From Gelidibacter algens (GTDB lineage: Bacteria; Bacteroidota; Bacteroidia; Flavobacteriales; Flavobacteriaceae), in assembly GCF_001678675.1 (NCBI RefSeq), contig NZ_LZRN01000020.1, positions 1 through 64,000 of the forward strand: 64,000 nucleotides of DNA. The letters run 5' to 3'. Both the position numbers and the translations under genes were made by a program. Shown here piece by piece: positions 36,075-46,425 of the stretch (position 1 is its first letter; every line of letters starts with the position of its first letter). The notes below the pieces were generated by a model. The model saw only the letters and a list, made by a program, of their open reading frames with translations, made no database searches and had not been told where the DNA came from.

Positions 36075-37397
36075 ATGCTTGTATTGAAATTTGGAGGGAC
36101 CTCAGTAGGGTCGATAGAAAACATGACCAACGTTAAAAACATAATCAATGATGGTCAGCGTAAAGTTGTGGTATTATCCGCCATGTCCGGAACCACCAAC
36201 GCCTTAGTCACAATTTCAGAGTGTATTAAGTTTAAGGAAATAGAAAACGCTTTGGAGCTTATCTCTGATCTTCACACCACTTATAACCTTACGGTGAGCC
36301 GATTGATTCATCATCTTGATGTCAAAACAGAAGTTGATGCTTATGTCAGTTCCATTTTTGACACTTTGAAAGCAGCAGCAAATGCGAACTTTTCGACTTT
36401 GATTGCCAACAAAATAATTGCTCAAGGCGAATTGCTATCTACCTTTATTTTCAGCCGCTTTCTAAAACAAGAAGGTCTGAATGCCTGCCTATTGCCTGCG
36501 CTTGACTTTATGCGGATTGACAAATTCAATGAACCAGATAATTTTTATATCCGTCAGAACTTTAACCGTATGATCAAAGAACTTCCTGAGGCGGATATTT
36601 ACATCACCCAAGGTTTTATTTGTTTGGATGCTGATGGCCAAATTGCCAACTTACAACGTGGCGGCAGTGATTACACGGCTACTATTATTGGTGCTGCCTT
36701 AAAGGCCAAAGAAGTTCAAATTTGGACAGATATTGACGGCTTTCACAATAACGATCCGCGTTTTGTACCAGAAACCCACGCCATTTCAAATTTGTCATTT
36801 GATGAAGCAGCCGAATTGGCCTATTTTGGAGCTAAAATTTTACACCCTCAAACCGTCACCCCGGTAAGAGATGTTGACATTCCTGTCCGTTTAAAAAATA
36901 CGATGTCACCTTCCTCCTATGGCACCTTAATTACCAATGCCATTCATGGTGAAGGCATCAAAGCCATTGCCGCCAAGGATGGCATTACGGCTATCAAAAT
37001 TAAATCTGCCAGAATGCTATTGGCACACGGTTTCTTGAAAAAAGTTTTTGAAATATTTGAGAAATATGAAACCTCCATTGATATGATCACAACTTCAGAG
37101 ATTGCCATATCATTGACCATTGATGACACCAAACATCTGTCTGACATTGTTGCGGAGTTGGAGAAGTTTGCGATGGTGGAAGTTGATAAATTTCGAACCA
37201 TTGTGTGTCTGGTAGGCCACCATATCGTCTATCATCCTGATACGCCAAAATTGTTCCAGATATTACAGGACGTCAACGTTAGAATGATATCATATGGCGG
37301 CAGCAACAATAACATTTCATTGCTGATCAACACGAGTGATAAAGTAGAGACTTTAAGAAAACTCAACCGCTATGTATTTGATTTGGTGCCCCCATAA
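36075..37397 (+). CDS. lysC: Aspartate kinase, monofunctional
   Basis: A 440-residue kinase that phosphorylates aspartate, the first step toward lysine, threonine, methionine and diaminopimelate. The N-terminal LVLKFGGTSVGS is the substrate/ATP signature and begins two residues after the chosen ATG. GGSDYTATIIGAAL and WTDIDGFHNNDPRFVP belong to the kinase core. Two ACT domains follow (IKIKSARMLLAHGF and VCLVGHHIVYHP), so allosteric feedback by an amino acid end product is expected. A homoserine dehydrogenase fusion is absent. Confidence 0.95.
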   Translation: MLVLKFGGTSVGSIENMTNVKNIINDGQRKVVVLSAMSGTTNALVTISECIKFKEIENALELISDLHTTYNLTVSRLIHHLDVKTEVDAYVSSIFDTLKAAANANFSTLIANKIIAQGELLSTFIFSRFLKQEGLNACLLPALDFMRIDKFNEPDNFYIRQNFNRMIKELPEADIYITQGFICLDADGQIANLQRGGSDYTATIIGAALKAKEVQIWTDIDGFHNNDPRFVPETHAISNLSFDEAAELAYFGAKILHPQTVTPVRDVDIPVRLKNTMSPSSYGTLITNAIHGEGIKAIAAKDGITAIKIKSARMLLAHGFLKKVFEIFEKYETSIDMITTSEIAISLTIDDTKHLSDIVAELEKFAMVEVDKFRTIVCLVGHHIVYHPDTPKLFQILQDVNVRMISYGGSNNNISLLINTSDKVETLRKLNRYVFDLVPP

Positions 37398-37447
37398 AAA
37401 AAACCTGAGAGCATCAGCGCTTCGCGGCGACAACCTCTCAAGTTTCA
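37398..37447 (-). terminator. Terminator for the aminopeptidase P gene
   Basis: On the minus strand AACTTGAGAG pairs with CTCTCAGGTT (one G-T pair) and a run of eight T follows. The 23-nt loop holds a small inner hairpin. It lies between the stop codons of lysC and the aminopeptidase gene. Confidence 0.65.
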
Positions 37448-37460
37448 ATCTAAAATTAAA

Positions 37461-37488
37461 AAGGCACTTTTGTTGAGTGCCTTATTTT
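37461..37488 (+). terminator. Terminator of lysC
   Basis: Perfect 8-bp stem AAGGCACT/AGTGCCTT with a 7-nt loop and ATTTT tail, 63 bp after the lysC stop. Confidence 0.8.
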
Positions 37489-37493
37489 AGTTC

Positions 37494-38732
37494 TTATGAA
37501 TTCATAAGGTCTTCAATCTCCTCTGCTTCAATAGGAATGTTCCCCATCAAGTTCATCGGTTCGCCTTTCTTTTGAATCACCAAATCATCTTCCAAACGGA
37601 TACCAAAACCTTCCTCAGGAATATAAATACCAGGTTCAACGGTAAACACCATCTGTTCTTGCATTGGCTCAGTTAAAATTCCGTAATCATGTGTGTCCAA
37701 CCCAATATTGTGGCTGGTTCCGTGCATAAAGTATTTTTTATAGGCTGGCCAATCTTTATCCTCATTTTGAATATCGGCTTTGTCCAATAATTTCAAACCT
37801 ATTAATTCTGAAGTCATCAAATTCCCAACTTCCTTATGGTATTCTGCCCAATCTGTCCCTGGAACCAACATTTTGGAAGCATCTTTCTTCACTCGGTTAA
37901 CAGCATTGTACACCTCTTTTTGGCGCTTTGAAAATTTCCCTGACACTGGAATACTTCGCGTCATATCACTGGCATAATTGGCGTACTCTGCACCAACGTC
38001 CAAGAGGATCAAATCACCGGCTTTACATTTTTGGTTATTGACCACGTAATGCAACACATTTGCGTTGTTACCTGAAGCAATAATAGGGGTGTAAGCAAAA
38101 CCTTTAGAGCGGTTACGTAAAAATTCGTGCATCAATTCCGCTTCAATCTCATATTCCCAAACGCCAGGCTTTACAAAACCTAAAAGTCTCCTAAAACCTT
38201 TTTCAGTAATATTGCAGGCTTTTTGCATCAAATCAATCTCAATCGGATCTTTTACAGCACGTAAACGCTGTAAAATAGGATTGCTCTTAGCTACGGCATG
38301 TGCAGGATACTTTTCCTTTAACCATTTTGTAAAACGGTCTTCACGAGTTTCAGTTTCCACATTGGCACGGTAGTGTTCATTAGTGTTGATGTAAACCGTA
38401 TCGCATTGCGTCATCAATTCAAACATTATTTTTTCCATGTCTTTCAACCAATACACCGTTTTGACGCCAGACGTTTCAAAAGCAGCATCCTTGGTCAATT
38501 TTTCACCTTCCCAAACGGCAATATGATCATTGGTTTCTTTTAAGAATAAAATTTCACGATGCTTTTCTTTTGGACAATCAGGAAAGAGCACCAAAATACT
38601 TTCTTCTTGATCCACGCCACTTAGATAAAAAATATCACGGTGTTGTTGAAACGGCATCGTGCTATCTGCACTGATAGGATAGATGTCATTAGAGTTGAAA
38701 ACCGCCAAACTATTCGGCTTCATCTTAGCCAT
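37494..38732 (-). CDS. pepP: Xaa-Pro aminopeptidase (aminopeptidase P), apparent 5' frameshift
   Basis: A 412-residue M24B metallopeptidase that removes N-terminal residues preceding proline. The creatinase-like N domain (FNSNDIYPISADSTMPFQQ) is followed by the pita-bread domain with its metal ligands: LLDVGAEYANYASDMTRSIP (two Asp), HGTSHNIGLDTHDYG (His), FTVEPGIYIP (Glu) and GIRLEDDLV (Glu). The reading frame opens at M-A-K-M-K-P, but family members begin about 18 residues earlier. Those residues are encoded just upstream in another frame (M-K-Y-D-Q-I-D-G-N-L-F-I-K-N-R), separated by one extra A in a six-A run at 38737-38742. As listed, translation would start at 38732, which overlaps the stop of the upstream mini-ORF. 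Confidence 0.9.
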   Translation of the reverse strand: MAKMKPNSLAVFNSNDIYPISADSTMPFQQHRDIFYLSGVDQEESILVLFPDCPKEKHREILFLKETNDHIAVWEGEKLTKDAAFETSGVKTVYWLKDMEKIMFELMTQCDTVYINTNEHYRANVETETREDRFTKWLKEKYPAHAVAKSNPILQRLRAVKDPIEIDLMQKACNITEKGFRRLLGFVKPGVWEYEIEAELMHEFLRNRSKGFAYTPIIASGNNANVLHYVVNNQKCKAGDLILLDVGAEYANYASDMTRSIPVSGKFSKRQKEVYNAVNRVKKDASKMLVPGTDWAEYHKEVGNLMTSELIGLKLLDKADIQNEDKDWPAYKKYFMHGTSHNIGLDTHDYGILTEPMQEQMVFTVEPGIYIPEEGFGIRLEDDLVIQKKGEPMNLMGNIPIEAEEIEDLMNS

Positions 38733-38787
38733 AAAGTTTTTTACGATTTTTTATAAAGAGGTTGCCGTCTATTTGATCGTATTTCAT
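38725..38787 (-). other. Out-of-frame 5' segment of the aminopeptidase P gene
   Basis: A 20-codon ORF starting at the ATG at 38787 encodes the expected family N terminus (MKYDQIDGNLFIKNRKK), then runs into a stop at 38725-38727. The stop overlaps the downstream start (ATGGCTAA). A perfect -7 box lies 15 nt upstream of 38787, so this ATG looks like the original start of the gene. Confidence 0.75.
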
Positions 38788-38802
38788 GATGTGTAGTTTT
38801 TC

Positions 38803-38810
38803 CAAATTTA
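38803..38810 (-). promoter_or_regulatory. -7 box of pepP
   Basis: Minus-strand TAAATTTG, an exact TAnnTTTG match. Transcription from it would include the ATG at 38787. Confidence 0.5.
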
Positions 38811-38922
38811 CAGATTTAGTGCCCCTAAAAAAAATATCTCCTTCTTTTATGAAACTTTTAACCCCAAATTTTGCTGGCATGTACATTATGGTTAATTTTC
38901 AAACGCTAAAAAAACTAGTCTT

Positions 38923-41766
38923 ATGAAATTGTCAAAAATCTCCTATTTATTATTGAGCCTATGCTCTTTTTTAACATTTGGACAGCAACCGTCCACCCCA
39001 TCCAAAACCATTGAAAAATCACTTCAGCAGAAAGACGACATGACCAAAAATTCTTTGGTAAAAAATGTGGTTTTTAAAAATATTGGGCCAACCGTTATGA
39101 GTGGCCGTATTACAGATTTAGCAGTGAATCCTGAAAATCCAATCGAATTTTATGCAGCATATGCCTCAGGGGGGCTATGGCATACCAAAAATAATGGAAC
39201 CACTTTTGAACCCGTTTTGGATAATGCCAACACTCAAAATGTTGGTGACATTGCAGTAGATTGGAACTCGAATACGATTTGGGTAGGAACTGGCGAAAAC
39301 AATGCCTCACGCTCAAGCTATGCGGGCATCGGCATACTAAAATCTACAGATGGCGGCAGTACTTGGCAAAACATGGGTTTAACAGACTCACATCATATAG
39401 GACGCATTCTCATCAACCCAAACAATCCTGACGAAGTGACTGTTGGCGTGACTGGACACTTATATTCTCCAAATTCTGAACGTGGTATTTACAAAACTAT
39501 GGATGGGGGCAAAACTTGGCAACAAACGCTTTTTTTGGATAACCTAACCGGCGTTATCGATATGCAACATGATCCTAACAATTATAATTTAATGTTCGCC
39601 TCAGCTTGGACCAAAGACCGCAAGGCTTGGAATTTTGAGGGAAGCGGCAACAATTCTGCCATCTATAAAAGTACCGATGCGGGAAATACCTGGATTAGAG
39701 TTACTACTGAAAAAAGCGGATTTCCGGTTGGCGAAGGCGTGGGACGGATTGGGTTGGCTATTTATGATGCCAATACCATTTACGCTATTCACGACAATCA
39801 GTTCCACAGACCTGCAAATGATAAAAAAGAAAGCAAGGACGTGATGAGTAAAGACGAATTTAAGTCGATGAGCGTTGAAAATTTCCTAAAGCTTGAAGAC
39901 AAAAAGCTAAATTCCTATTTGCGAATGAACGGTTTTCAAGAAAAATACCGTTCAGAAAATGTGAAGCAAATGGTTAGAAGTGGGATTGTAAAGCCTATTG
40001 ATTTGGCAAAATATCTTGAGGATGCCAATTCGCAATTGTTCGATACTCCTGTAATTGGCGCTGAAATTTACAAAAGTACAGATGGTGGTAAGTCTTGGAA
40101 AAAAACACACGAGGGCTATATTGATGACCTCTATTATAGTTATGGGTATTATTTTGGACATATTTATGTGGCTCCAAACAATCCAGAACATATTTATGTT
40201 TATGGCGTACCAATCTTAAAATCAAAAGATAGCGGAAAGACATTTACGTCCATGAATGCCCCTAATGTACATGCTGATCATCATGCGCTTTGGATCAATC
40301 CGAAAAACCCAAATCACATCATTAACGGGAATGATGGTGGCGTCAATATGACGTATGACGATGGCGCCAATTGGACTTTGCATAATTCAACTGCGGTTGG
40401 ACAATTCTACGCCATTGCTGTAGATAATGAAAAACCTTATAATGTATATGGTGGCCTGCAAGACAATGGTGTTTGGGTTGGTGCTCACAATGCCAGAGAA
40501 GATGTAGGCTGGCACCAATCTGGCCAATACCCATGGAAAAGTATTATGGGTGGTGATGGGATGCAAGTTCAGGTGGACAGCAGAAATTCGAACATTGTTT
40601 ACACCGGATTTCAATTTGGGAATTATTTCAGAATCGACCGTGAAAAGGACCAACAGACCTACATTCAACCCAAACATGAATTAGGCGAAAACCCCTATCG
40701 ATTCAACTGGCAAACCCCTATTCTGTTATCGTCTCACAATCAAGACATCTTATACTTGGGAGGCAATAAATTGATGCGTTCCATGAACCAAGGTACGGAT
40801 TGGACAGCTATCAGTGATGATTTGACCAATGGTGGCAAAAAAGGAAACGTGGCCTATGGAACGTTGGCTTCCATTAGTGAATCGCCTTTTCAATTTGGGT
40901 TGCTCTATACTGGTAGTGATGATGGTTTGATACACGTTACCAAAGATGCTGGCGGCAGTTGGGAAAATATCACTGCTACCTTACCAAAAGATCTTTGGGT
41001 AAGTAGAATTATTGCATCAGAACATAAAAAGGAGCGTGTGTATGTGGCGCTTAACGGGTATCGATGGGATGATTTCACGACCTATCTGTATATGAGTGAT
41101 GATTACGGAAAGACTTGGAAGAGCATCAGTAGCAACATTCCTACATCTCCAGTAAATGTGATTAGAGAAAGCCCGAAGAATGAAAATATTCTTTTTGTAG
41201 GGACAGACAATGGTGCTTATGTATCTTTTGACATGGGCAACTCTTGGGATGCCTTTAGCAACGGTTTGACAGCTGTGGCGGTACACGATATTGCCATTCA
41301 ACCAGAAGCTAATGATTTGTTATTGGGCACTCATGGCCGAAGCATTTATTTGGCAAATATTGAAGGGTTACAAAACATAGATAGCGATAAAATGAATAAA
41401 GCCATCACGCTTTTTGATGCAAAATCGGTAAGGTTTTCACCACGTTGGGGAGATACTTTTGGAAGCTGGTCTAAGCCTTTTGAGCCTTCTACAACATTAG
41501 AATTTTATGCAAAAGATTCAGGCAAACAAACGATTACCATTTTATCAGACAAAAACGCTGATTTACAAACTATAAAAGTAGATGCCAATAAAGGATTTAA
41601 TTATATAGACTATGATTTGACTATCACCGACAATGGGAGAAAAGCATTGCTCAAAGAAGATTCTAATCTTAAAATAGATCCATCTAAAAACGGGAAATTT
41701 TATCTCCCAAAAGGGACGTATACCATTCAAATAGGAGATCAACAAACAAAATTGGAGATCAAATGA
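38923..41766 (+). CDS. Secreted BNR/Asp-box repeat protein (sortilin-like beta-propeller)
   Basis: A 947-residue exported protein. The signal peptide ends near L-T-F-G-Q-Q. It carries many Asp-box/BNR repeats (STDGGSTWQNMG, TMDGGKTWQ, STDAGNTWIRV, STDGGKSWKKTH, SDDYGKTWKSI, SFDMGNSWDAF), which build one or two beta-propellers like those of sortilin/VPS10 proteins. Such proteins are often labelled 'glycosyl hydrolase' without proof. An N-terminal segment of about 30 residues after the signal peptide is polar, and a final beta domain (about 840-947) has no repeat. No catalytic sialidase residues were recognised, so enzyme activity is unproven. Confidence 0.85.
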   Translation: MKLSKISYLLLSLCSFLTFGQQPSTPSKTIEKSLQQKDDMTKNSLVKNVVFKNIGPTVMSGRITDLAVNPENPIEFYAAYASGGLWHTKNNGTTFEPVLDNANTQNVGDIAVDWNSNTIWVGTGENNASRSSYAGIGILKSTDGGSTWQNMGLTDSHHIGRILINPNNPDEVTVGVTGHLYSPNSERGIYKTMDGGKTWQQTLFLDNLTGVIDMQHDPNNYNLMFASAWTKDRKAWNFEGSGNNSAIYKSTDAGNTWIRVTTEKSGFPVGEGVGRIGLAIYDANTIYAIHDNQFHRPANDKKESKDVMSKDEFKSMSVENFLKLEDKKLNSYLRMNGFQEKYRSENVKQMVRSGIVKPIDLAKYLEDANSQLFDTPVIGAEIYKSTDGGKSWKKTHEGYIDDLYYSYGYYFGHIYVAPNNPEHIYVYGVPILKSKDSGKTFTSMNAPNVHADHHALWINPKNPNHIINGNDGGVNMTYDDGANWTLHNSTAVGQFYAIAVDNEKPYNVYGGLQDNGVWVGAHNAREDVGWHQSGQYPWKSIMGGDGMQVQVDSRNSNIVYTGFQFGNYFRIDREKDQQTYIQPKHELGENPYRFNWQTPILLSSHNQDILYLGGNKLMRSMNQGTDWTAISDDLTNGGKKGNVAYGTLASISESPFQFGLLYTGSDDGLIHVTKDAGGSWENITATLPKDLWVSRIIASEHKKERVYVALNGYRWDDFTTYLYMSDDYGKTWKSISSNIPTSPVNVIRESPKNENILFVGTDNGAYVSFDMGNSWDAFSNGLTAVAVHDIAIQPEANDLLLGTHGRSIYLANIEGLQNIDSDKMNKAITLFDAKSVRFSPRWGDTFGSWSKPFEPSTTLEFYAKDSGKQTITILSDKNADLQTIKVDANKGFNYIDYDLTITDNGRKALLKEDSNLKIDPSKNGKFYLPKGTYTIQIGDQQTKLEIK

Positions 41767-41874
41767 TTTAAACTGTAATTCACAGACTTCCCAATTTTCA
41801 ATCGCGAAGTGACGGGAGTGAAAAGTTTGAGCTCTAATTAAAATGATTCCAAATAAGTATAAATGAAGCTATTT

Positions 41875-41914
41875 TTTGGCATTCAAACGTTTGAGGCGTA
41901 TCTTTGCGCCTCAA
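41875..41914 (+). promoter_or_regulatory. Promoter of sdhCAB inside a perfect palindrome
   Basis: TTTG (41875-41878) as -33 element, a 20-bp spacer, and TATCTTTG (41899-41906), an exact -7 box. The box is flanked by TTGAGGCG and CGCCTCAA (41891-41898, 41907-41914), perfect 8-bp arms with the box as the loop. The ATG follows at 41932. Confidence 0.8.
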
Positions 41915-41931
41915 TAAACTAACTTCAAACG

Positions 41932-42606
41932 ATGAGCGGAATTTTTAATTCTTCAATTGGAAGAAAGTTTGCCATGGCGCTTTCTGCATTCTTCCTTATG
42001 ATTTTCTTATTACAACATTTTGCAATTAATATCCTTTCTGTGTTTAGTCCAGAGGCTTTTAACAACACCTCCCATTTTATGGGAACGTTCTGGATTGTGC
42101 AATATATTTTTCAACCCATTTTAATTTTGGGTGTCATTTTTCACTTTGTGATGGGAATGGTATTGGAAGTAAGAAACAGAAACGCACGAAAAATCGCCTA
42201 TGCCAAGAATAACGGCAATGCCAATTCTACATGGATGAGCAGAAACATGATTTACACAGGTGGCGCAATTTTGCTTTTCCTTGGACTTCATTTTTACGAT
42301 TTTTGGTTACCAGAAATCAATACCAAATACATCCAAGGTGATATGTCTGGATTACTTCCAGATGGCAATTACCGTTATTTTGAAGAATTACAGCACAAAT
42401 TTGTAGACGTTTGGCGCGTTGCCCTCTACTGTCTTGCTTTTGTGTTTTTATCATTACACCTATTACATGGTTTCAGCTCCGCATTTCAGTCGGTAGGAGC
42501 CAATAACAAATATACAAGAGGATTAAAAGGGTTTGGTAAGGCGTATGCAATCATTATCCCATTAGGATTTATTTTCATCGCACTTTACCATCATTTTAAT
42601 TACTAA
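41932..42606 (+). CDS. sdhC: Succinate dehydrogenase cytochrome b subunit
   Basis: A 224-residue membrane anchor of succinate:quinone reductase. About five transmembrane helices, with His residues in several helices suited to ligate two b hemes (for example [38 protein letters not shown]). The layout is the single-subunit diheme type of Bacteroidota and epsilon-proteobacteria, which is why no sdhD is found. It is first in the sdhCAB operon, with a strong promoter. Confidence 0.95.
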   Translation: MSGIFNSSIGRKFAMALSAFFLMIFLLQHFAINILSVFSPEAFNNTSHFMGTFWIVQYIFQPILILGVIFHFVMGMVLEVRNRNARKIAYAKNNGNANSTWMSRNMIYTGGAILLFLGLHFYDFWLPEINTKYIQGDMSGLLPDGNYRYFEELQHKFVDVWRVALYCLAFVFLSLHLLHGFSSAFQSVGANNKYTRGLKGFGKAYAIIIPLGFIFIALYHHFNY

Positions 42607-42620
42607 AAAAAATATCTAAT

Positions 42621-44618
42621 ATGGCTTTAGATCCAAAAATACCAGAAGGCCCACTGGCTGACAAGTGGACCAATTATAAAAATCACATTGATCTTGTCAA
42701 TCCTGCCAACAAACGTAACATTGACGTTATTGTTATTGGTACTGGATTAGCCGGAGGTTCAGCTGCAGCAACTTTAGCAGAATTGGGGTACAACGTAAAA
42801 GCATTCTGTTTTCAGGATTCGCCACGACGTGCACACTCTATTGCTGCCCAGGGTGGAATCAATGCTGCAAAAAACTATCAAGGTGATGGTGATTCTGTAT
42901 ACCGTTTATTTTATGATACCGTAAAAGGTGGTGATTACCGTTCTCGTGAAGCAAACGTTTATCGTTTGGCCGAAGTTTCGTCCAATATCATTGACCAGTG
43001 CGTAGCGCAAGGGGTTCCTTTTGCTCGTGAATACGGTGGTTATTTAGATAATCGTTCTTTTGGTGGGGTATTGGTGTCACGTACATTTTATGCCGCTGGT
43101 CAAACCGGACAGCAATTATTGTTAGGTGCTTATTCAGCCATGAACCGTCAAATAGGGCGTGGTAAAATAAAAATGTACAACCGCCATGAAATGCTGGACG
43201 TTGTTGTTGTTGGCGGAAAAGCAAGAGGAATTATCGCAAGAAATTTAGTCACTGGAGAGATTGAGCGTCATTCTGCCCATGCCGTAGTTTTAGGTTCTGG
43301 AGGATACGGAAACGTATTCTTCCTGTCCACTAACGCTATGGGAAGTAACGTGACTGCTGCTTGGAAAGCCCACAAACGTGGTGCCTTCTTTGCAAACCCA
43401 TGTTACACTCAAATTCACCCAACATGTATCCCTGTTTCTGGAGACCATCAGTCTAAATTAACATTGATGTCAGAATCGCTTCGTAATGACGGCCGTATTT
43501 GGGTTCCAAAAAACATGGATGATGTTAAGGCTATTAGAGAAGGAAATTTAAAACCAACAGCCATACCTGAAGAAAATAGAGACTATTATTTAGAGCGCCG
43601 TTATCCAGCTTTTGGAAACTTGGTGCCTCGTGATGTAGCCTCACGTGCAGCAAAAGAGCGTTGTGATGAAGGTTATGGTGTCAATAAAACTGGAGAAGCA
43701 GTATATTTGGATTTCGCTGCTGCATTTCAACGTTATGGAAAAGAACGTGCACACGTAAGAGGTTTGGATGAAAATGATGCCGCATTGGTAAAGAGATTAG
43801 GTCAAGAAGTCATTAAAGAAAAATATGGCAACCTCTTCCAGATGTATGAAAAAATTGTAGACCAGAACCCTTATGAAACACCAATGATGATTTATCCTGC
43901 GGTGCATTATACCATGGGTGGACTTTGGGTGGATTACAACTTGATGACCAATATTCCTGGCTTATATTCTATTGGAGAAGCCAATTTCTCTGACCACGGT
44001 GCCAACCGTCTTGGTGCGTCAGCACTAATGCAGGGCTTAGCCGATGGTTACTTTGTATTGCCTTACACCATAGGCGATTATCTATCAAAAGATATTAGAA
44101 CTGGCAAAATCCCTACAGATAGTCCAGAGTTTGACCAAGCAGAGAAGAATGTGAAAGAAAATTTAGATCATTTGATCAACAATAATGGCTCACATTCAGT
44201 AGATTATTTCCATAAAAAACTTGGAAAGATCATGTGGAATAAATGTGGAATGGCACGTAATGCAGAAGGTTTGAGAGAAGCTATAGTCCAAATTTCAGAA
44301 CTACGAAAAGAATTCTGGAAAGATGTAAGAGTTCCTGGCACCCAAAACGAGTTGAATGAAGAATTGGCGAAAGCGATGCGTGTTGCAGACTTCTTGGAAT
44401 TAGGCGAATTGTTTGCCAAAGATGCACTCCAAAGAGAAGAATCTGCTGGAGGACATTTTAGGGAAGAACACCAAACAGCAGAAGGAGAAGCCTTAAGAAG
44501 TCCTGAATTCCAATTCGTATCTGCCTGGGAATACCAAGGCGAACCTAAAGATGCTATTCTCCATAAAGAAGAATTGGAGTATGAGAATATTGAAGTGAAA
44601 GAGAGAAGTTATAAATAA
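42621..44618 (+). CDS. sdhA: Succinate dehydrogenase / fumarate reductase flavoprotein subunit
   Basis: A 665-residue catalytic subunit. FAD-binding [19 protein letters not shown], the covalent-FAD His in [17 protein letters not shown], catalytic residues around [20 protein letters not shown] and [12 protein letters not shown], and the C-terminal [16 protein letters not shown] all fit. It converts succinate to fumarate in the TCA cycle and passes electrons to SdhB. The gap to sdhC is 14 bp. Confidence 0.97.
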   Translation: MALDPKIPEGPLADKWTNYKNHIDLVNPANKRNIDVIVIGTGLAGGSAAATLAELGYNVKAFCFQDSPRRAHSIAAQGGINAAKNYQGDGDSVYRLFYDTVKGGDYRSREANVYRLAEVSSNIIDQCVAQGVPFAREYGGYLDNRSFGGVLVSRTFYAAGQTGQQLLLGAYSAMNRQIGRGKIKMYNRHEMLDVVVVGGKARGIIARNLVTGEIERHSAHAVVLGSGGYGNVFFLSTNAMGSNVTAAWKAHKRGAFFANPCYTQIHPTCIPVSGDHQSKLTLMSESLRNDGRIWVPKNMDDVKAIREGNLKPTAIPEENRDYYLERRYPAFGNLVPRDVASRAAKERCDEGYGVNKTGEAVYLDFAAAFQRYGKERAHVRGLDENDAALVKRLGQEVIKEKYGNLFQMYEKIVDQNPYETPMMIYPAVHYTMGGLWVDYNLMTNIPGLYSIGEANFSDHGANRLGASALMQGLADGYFVLPYTIGDYLSKDIRTGKIPTDSPEFDQAEKNVKENLDHLINNNGSHSVDYFHKKLGKIMWNKCGMARNAEGLREAIVQISELRKEFWKDVRVPGTQNELNEELAKAMRVADFLELGELFAKDALQREESAGGHFREEHQTAEGEALRSPEFQFVSAWEYQGEPKDAILHKEELEYENIEVKERSYK

Positions 44619-44629
44619 GAAGTAACGTT

Positions 44630-45376
44630 ATGAAATTAACCTTAAAAATATGGCGTCAAAAAAACGCTGACACCAAAGGAAAACTCGTCGATTACCAAAT
44701 TGATGGTATTGATGGCGACATGTCTTTCCTAGAAATGTTGGATGTTTTAAACGGCCAACTCATTAATAAAGGCGAAGAGCCCGTTGCCTTTGACCATGAT
44801 TGTCGTGAAGGCATTTGCGGTTCTTGCTCATTGTTTATCAATGGTGAAGCTCATGGCCCGGATCGTTTAGTTACCACCTGTCAACTACACATGCGTATGT
44901 TCAAGGACGGTGATACCATTCATATTGAACCATTTAGAGCCACCGCCTTTCCTGTAATCAAGGATTTGGTGGTAGACAGAGGTTCTTTTGATCGTGTTCA
45001 ACATGCAGGTGGATTTATTTCTGTGAATACCTCAGGAAAAACTGTTGATGCAAACACTATTCCGGTCAACAAACATGATGCAGACATGTCTTTTATGGCA
45101 GCAACCTGCATTGGTTGTGGTGCCTGTGTGGCAAGTTGTAAAAACTCTTCCGCAATGTTATTCGTTAGTGCTAAAGTGTCTCAATTTGCCTTATTGCCTC
45201 AAGGAAAGATTGAAGCAACTGAGCGCGTACTGAACATGGTAAAACAAATGGACGAAGAAGGATTTGGTAATTGTACCAATACTGGAGCATGTGAAGTAGA
45301 ATGTCCTAAAGGCATTTCTCTAGAAAATATCGCACGCATGAACCGTGAATACCTATCTGCAACTTTCAAAGGGTAA
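44630..45376 (+). CDS. sdhB: Succinate dehydrogenase iron-sulfur subunit
   Basis: A 248-residue subunit with three clusters: [2Fe-2S] Cys in [12 protein letters not shown], [4Fe-4S] in [14 protein letters not shown], and the third cluster with [14 protein letters not shown]. It carries electrons from FAD to quinone. The gene starts 11 bp after sdhA. Confidence 0.97.
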   Translation: MKLTLKIWRQKNADTKGKLVDYQIDGIDGDMSFLEMLDVLNGQLINKGEEPVAFDHDCREGICGSCSLFINGEAHGPDRLVTTCQLHMRMFKDGDTIHIEPFRATAFPVIKDLVVDRGSFDRVQHAGGFISVNTSGKTVDANTIPVNKHDADMSFMAATCIGCGACVASCKNSSAMLFVSAKVSQFALLPQGKIEATERVLNMVKQMDEEGFGNCTNTGACEVECPKGISLENIARMNREYLSATFKG

Positions 45377-45420
45377 TCCCATTCTAGCCTTCCCAAAGGG
45401 AAAAAATTAATCGCTAACAA

Positions 45421-45447
45421 AATCCCAATTCATTATTGGGATTTTTT
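45421..45447 (+). terminator. Terminator of the sdhCAB operon
   Basis: Perfect 9-bp stem AATCCCAAT/ATTGGGATT with a 5-nt loop followed by TTTTTTG, 44 bp after the sdhB stop. Confidence 0.85.
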
Positions 45448-45476
45448 GTTTCTTTATATCCTAAATCTCCTCTATC

Positions 45477-46409
45477 ATGAAACACAGATTGTGCATTTCC
45501 ATTTTCTTCTTTTTATGCATTGTTACGCTATCCAGCGCACAAAAACTTGAGCAACCAAAACAAGCACAAGACCACTATAATTTCAACACTGAAAGTTTAA
45601 TTGCCAATATTAAGATGCTGTCTTCAGATGCCTTTGAAGGCCGACGCACCGGCACTGAAGGTGGCAAAAAAGCAAAAGACTACATTATAGAGAAGTATAA
45701 AAAATTTAATATTCAGCCTTTAGCAGATGATTACCAGCAACCATTTTCTTTTACGGCAAGAGGAAAATCGTATCAAGGCGTGAATGTTTTAGGCTATATA
45801 AAAGGCTCAAAACATCAGGACCACTATATTGTCATCAGTGCCCATTATGACCATGAAGGCATAAAAAATAATCAAATATATAATGGAGCAGATGATGACG
45901 CATCAGGAATAGCAGCCCTATTTGCTTTTGCTGAATATTTTGAAAAGCATCCACCAGAGCATTCTGTTATTTTGGCCGCTTTTGATGCAGAAGAATTGGG
46001 GATTAGTGGGTCACGCTATTTCGTCAATAATTCTATTGTTCCATTGGAACGTATTAACCTAAACATCAATATGGATATGATTAGCCGTAATGATAACAAT
46101 GAACTATATGTTGTCGGGACAGCTTTTAACAACACTTTACGCACTGTAATTTCCAAGTATAAAACTGTAAAAGATATCACGCTGTTGATGGGTCATGATG
46201 GTAAAGATGGACTAGAGAATTGGACCAATTCATCAGACCATGCACCTTTTCACAAAAAAAACATACCTTTTCTATACTTTGGCGTAGAGGATCATAAAGA
46301 CTATCATAAACCAACGGATGACTTTGAAAACATCCAACCGGAATTTTACAAAAAGGCCGTCAATACTGTGATTTCAATTTTCGCCATAATAGACAAGATG
46401 CGCCTTTAG
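45477..46409 (+). CDS. M28 family metallopeptidase, exported
   Basis: A 310-residue aminopeptidase-type enzyme. Signal peptide ends near L-S-S-A-Q. Two-zinc site: AHYDHEG (His/Asp), GADDDASGIAAL (bridging Asp), DAEELGISGSR (catalytic Glu pair), NMDMISRND (Asp) and SSDHAPFHKKNIP (His). It lies between the sdh operon and the MutS-like gene, 16 bp ahead of the latter, so the two are likely cotranscribed. Confidence 0.92.
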   Translation: MKHRLCISIFFFLCIVTLSSAQKLEQPKQAQDHYNFNTESLIANIKMLSSDAFEGRRTGTEGGKKAKDYIIEKYKKFNIQPLADDYQQPFSFTARGKSYQGVNVLGYIKGSKHQDHYIVISAHYDHEGIKNNQIYNGADDDASGIAALFAFAEYFEKHPPEHSVILAAFDAEELGISGSRYFVNNSIVPLERINLNINMDMISRNDNNELYVVGTAFNNTLRTVISKYKTVKDITLLMGHDGKDGLENWTNSSDHAPFHKKNIPFLYFGVEDHKDYHKPTDDFENIQPEFYKKAVNTVISIFAIIDKMRL

Positions 46410-46425
46410 ATTAAACTTTTTAGTT

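Noticed and set aside
38725-38787. -1 programmed ribosomal frameshift at A-AAA-AAC in pepP
   Set aside because: The downstream frame needs a +1 (or -2) shift, so the classical -1 slippery heptamer does not fit.
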